Notes under the pieces: model-generated
What the model was told of the DNA's origin: nothing
Seen by the model: only the letters and a program-made list of their open reading frames with translations
Database searches by the model: none
Shown here: positions 5,689 to 7,120 of the stretch, piece by piece
Numbering within the stretch: the stretch's first letter is position 1
Layout: the number at the start of each line of letters is the position of its first letter
Translations under genes and position numbers: made by a program
Assembly (NCBI GenBank): GCA_038238115.1
Contig: JBBRYB010000126.1
Span: forward strand, 1 to 7,120
Source: JBBRYB01 sp038238115
Lineage (GTDB): Bacteria; Actinomycetota; Actinomycetes; Propionibacteriales; Nocardioidaceae
Length of the DNA: 7,120 nt
Direction: 5' to 3'

Positions 5689-7050
5689 ATGAGCGAGACC
5701 TTTCTGTCAGAGCCGATCTTCACGGTGGCTGAGCTGCCAGGCGTGCTAGCCCGCCTCGCTGCGATGTCAGCCGAAGCCGATGACGCAACTCTGATCGACG
5801 GCATCGCCGCCCTCGAGAAGCTCAAGGCAGTCGCCTGCGCGGTGCAGGCGAGGTTCACAGTGGCGTTCAAGGCGTCCCAGCTCGAGACGCAGAAGGCGGC
5901 GGCGGCTTTCCGTCGCGAGGACCTCGGCAAGGGGATCGGCGGCCAGGTCGCGTTGGCGCGGCAGGAGTCCCCTCATCGCGGGGCCCGGCTGGTCGGTCTT
6001 GCCGATGCTCTCGTCAACGAGATGCCGCACACGTTGGCGGCGTTGACGGCGGGTGACATCTCGGAGTGGCGGGCGACGCTGGTGGTCCGGGAGACGGCGT
6101 GTCTGTCCCGGGAGGATCGCCGCGTGGTGGACGCCCGGCTCGCCGGTCGTCTCGGGTCCTTGTCGGATCGCGGTGTCGTCGCCGAGGCCCGGAGGATCGG
6201 GTACGCCTTGGACGCGGCGGCGGTGATGGCCCGCTCCGCGAAGGCGGTCGCCGAGCGGCGGGTGACGATCAGGCCGGCACCGGAGACCATGACGGTGGTG
6301 TCCGCGCTGCTGCCCGCCGCGGAAGGTGTCGCGGTGTTCGCGGCGTTGACCCGGGCGGCCGACACGCGGCGTGCCGCCGGCGACGCGCGGACACGGGGCC
6401 AGGTGATGGCCGACACCCTCGTCGAACGCCTCACCGGGCAGGCCACCGCCGACCAGGTCCCGGTCGAGGTCCAGCTCGTGATGACCAGCACCGGTCTGCT
6501 CGGCGGTGACGACACCCCGGCCCGGCTCACCGGATACGGCCCTATCCCGGCCGGGACCGCCCGGGGCCTCATCCGCGGCCTGGACGACAGCACCCGGGCC
6601 TGGCTGCGGCGGCTGCTCACCGACCCGCACACCGGCCAGCTCACCGCCTTGGACACCACCCGGCGGCTGTTCACCGGCCTACTGCGCCGCGCAGTCGTCA
6701 TCCGCGACGAGTACTGCCGCACCCCGTGGTGCGGCGCCCCGATCCGCCACCTCGACCATCCCCTCCCCGTCGAAGCCGGCGGCTCGACCAGCGCCACCAA
6801 CGGGCAAGGCCTGTGCGAGGCCTGCAACTACACCAAACAAGCCCCCGGCTGGACCAGCCGACCCGGACCAGGCGGCGCCGGTGACAGCATCGACATCACC
6901 ACCCCCACCGGACACCGGTACACGTCACGACCACCACCACTACCCGGCGCCCCACCGCCGTTCCCGCGGGGCCAGCCGCCACGCGCACCGCGACCGCTAC
7001 GTATCGACCTGTTCACCGACCACCCGATGGCTCTCGAGTACGCCGCCTAG
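5689..7050 (+). CDS. DUF222 / HNH endonuclease domain protein (13E12 repeat family)
   Basis: This is a 453-residue protein, in the usual range for the family. Residues of about 10-310 form the alpha-helical DUF222 region, with Gln-Ala-Arg-Phe-Thr-Val-Ala-Phe near 53-60 and Arg-Gly-Leu-Ile-Arg near 290. The C-terminal HNH nuclease motif spans about 342-383. It holds Cys343 and Cys348, then His354-Leu-Asp356-His357, Asn371, and Cys376-x-x-Cys379-Asn380; the four Cys likely bind a structural zinc. A Pro-rich tail follows. Such proteins are multicopy in many actinobacteria, resembling REP13E12-type sequences of Mycobacterium tuberculosis. They are presumed DNA endonucleases linked to mobile or repetitive DNA, with the biological role unsettled. 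All catalytic positions look intact. The start at ATG 5689 is supported by the -10 element and by family-like Met-Ser-Glu. A diverged relic of a second member lies at 300-395 in the same orientation. Confidence 0.95.
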   Translation: MSETFLSEPIFTVAELPGVLARLAAMSAEADDATLIDGIAALEKLKAVACAVQARFTVAFKASQLETQKAAAAFRREDLGKGIGGQVALARQESPHRGARLVGLADALVNEMPHTLAALTAGDISEWRATLVVRETACLSREDRRVVDARLAGRLGSLSDRGVVAEARRIGYALDAAAVMARSAKAVAERRVTIRPAPETMTVVSALLPAAEGVAVFAALTRAADTRRAAGDARTRGQVMADTLVERLTGQATADQVPVEVQLVMTSTGLLGGDDTPARLTGYGPIPAGTARGLIRGLDDSTRAWLRRLLTDPHTGQLTALDTTRRLFTGLLRRAVVIRDEYCRTPWCGAPIRHLDHPLPVEAGGSTSATNGQGLCEACNYTKQAPGWTSRPGPGGAGDSIDITTPTGHRYTSRPPPLPGAPPPFPRGQPPRAPRPLRIDLFTDHPMALEYAA

Positions 7051-7120
7051 GTGTCCAGCGAGTAGATGATGTCGGCAGCTCGATCAGGTCGGAACCTCCG
7101 GAAGAAGTCAGCGTCGTTCG
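7047..7120 (-). CDS. C-terminal end of an unidentified convergent gene (partial)
   Basis: On the minus strand, the frame entering the window edge reads 23 codons from AAC (7118-7116) to TAG (7049-7047): Asn-Asp-Ala-Asp-Phe-Phe-Arg-Arg-Phe-Arg-Pro-Asp-Arg-Ala-Ala-Asp-Ile-Ile-Tyr-Ser, then Leu-Asp-Thr. Composition is protein-like and 17 of 23 third positions are G or C. The other two minus frames look worse; one has an immediate stop. Its stop overlaps the HNH stop within the palindrome CTAG, so the two genes would converge tail to tail with no intergenic space. Too little is visible to assign a family. Confidence 0.45.
   Translation of the reverse strand, partial: NDADFFRRFRPDRAADIIYSLDT

Noticed and set aside
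5767..6827. Long minus-strand frames opposite the HNH gene
   Set aside because: They are high-GC shadows rich in Arg, Pro and Gly with no family features, while the plus strand carries a complete DUF222-HNH protein.
7044..7050. Extra CGCCTAG operator half-site at the end of the HNH gene
   Set aside because: It is formed by the last Ala codon and the TAG stop, has no symmetric partner, and is not in a promoter region.

Overview
The window is high-GC DNA with strongly G/C-ending codons, GTG starts, overlapping stop/start junctions and a DUF222/13E12-type HNH endonuclease gene. Together these point to an actinobacterium. A Nocardioides-, Rhodococcus- or Mycobacterium-like genome would fit, but the genus cannot be fixed from this sequence.

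Layout. (1) Positions 2-283 (+) encode a small two-helix membrane protein with a PLDc_N domain. (2) Positions 284-634 hold no intact gene. They contain a 32-codon relic of a DUF222 gene (300-395) and a perfect 16-bp hairpin (528-565). (3) Positions 635-3702 (-) are a compact four-gene oxidoreductase operon. In transcription order it has a FabG-like SDR, a second SDR split by a one-base frameshift just before its catalytic Tyr, a SnoaL-like protein and a zinc-less MDR/quinone oxidoreductase. Two junctions overlap by 4 nt (ATGA and GTGA), so these genes are probably co-translated. (4) Positions 3703-3942 are the divergent control region, with a spaced inverted repeat GNCGCCTAG/CTAGGCGNC. (5) Positions 3943-4791 (+) encode an XRE/MmyB-type regulator that very probably controls the operon. 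(6) Positions 4792-5163 hold debris of an unrecognised gene with a good ribosome binding site but broken frames. (7) Positions 5160-5456 (+) can encode a 98-residue protein with 22 uninterrupted Ser-x-x tripeptides. (8) Positions 5689-7050 (+) encode an intact DUF222-HNH protein, probably translated from a leaderless mRNA. (9) The minus strand from 7120 to 7047 looks like the C-terminus of a convergent gene whose stop codon overlaps the HNH stop.

How it fits together. The regulator and divergent operon form a typical actinobacterial ligand-sensing cassette: an MmyB-fold regulator facing NAD(P)H-dependent carbonyl and enone reductases plus a SnoaL-fold protein. The substrate cannot be read from sequence. 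The cassette is bracketed by two same-orientation DUF222 sequences, one a relic and one intact, about 5.4 kb apart. This suggests it sits in a rearrangement-prone accessory site. The least explained element is the Ser-x-x repeat gene at 5160-5456.
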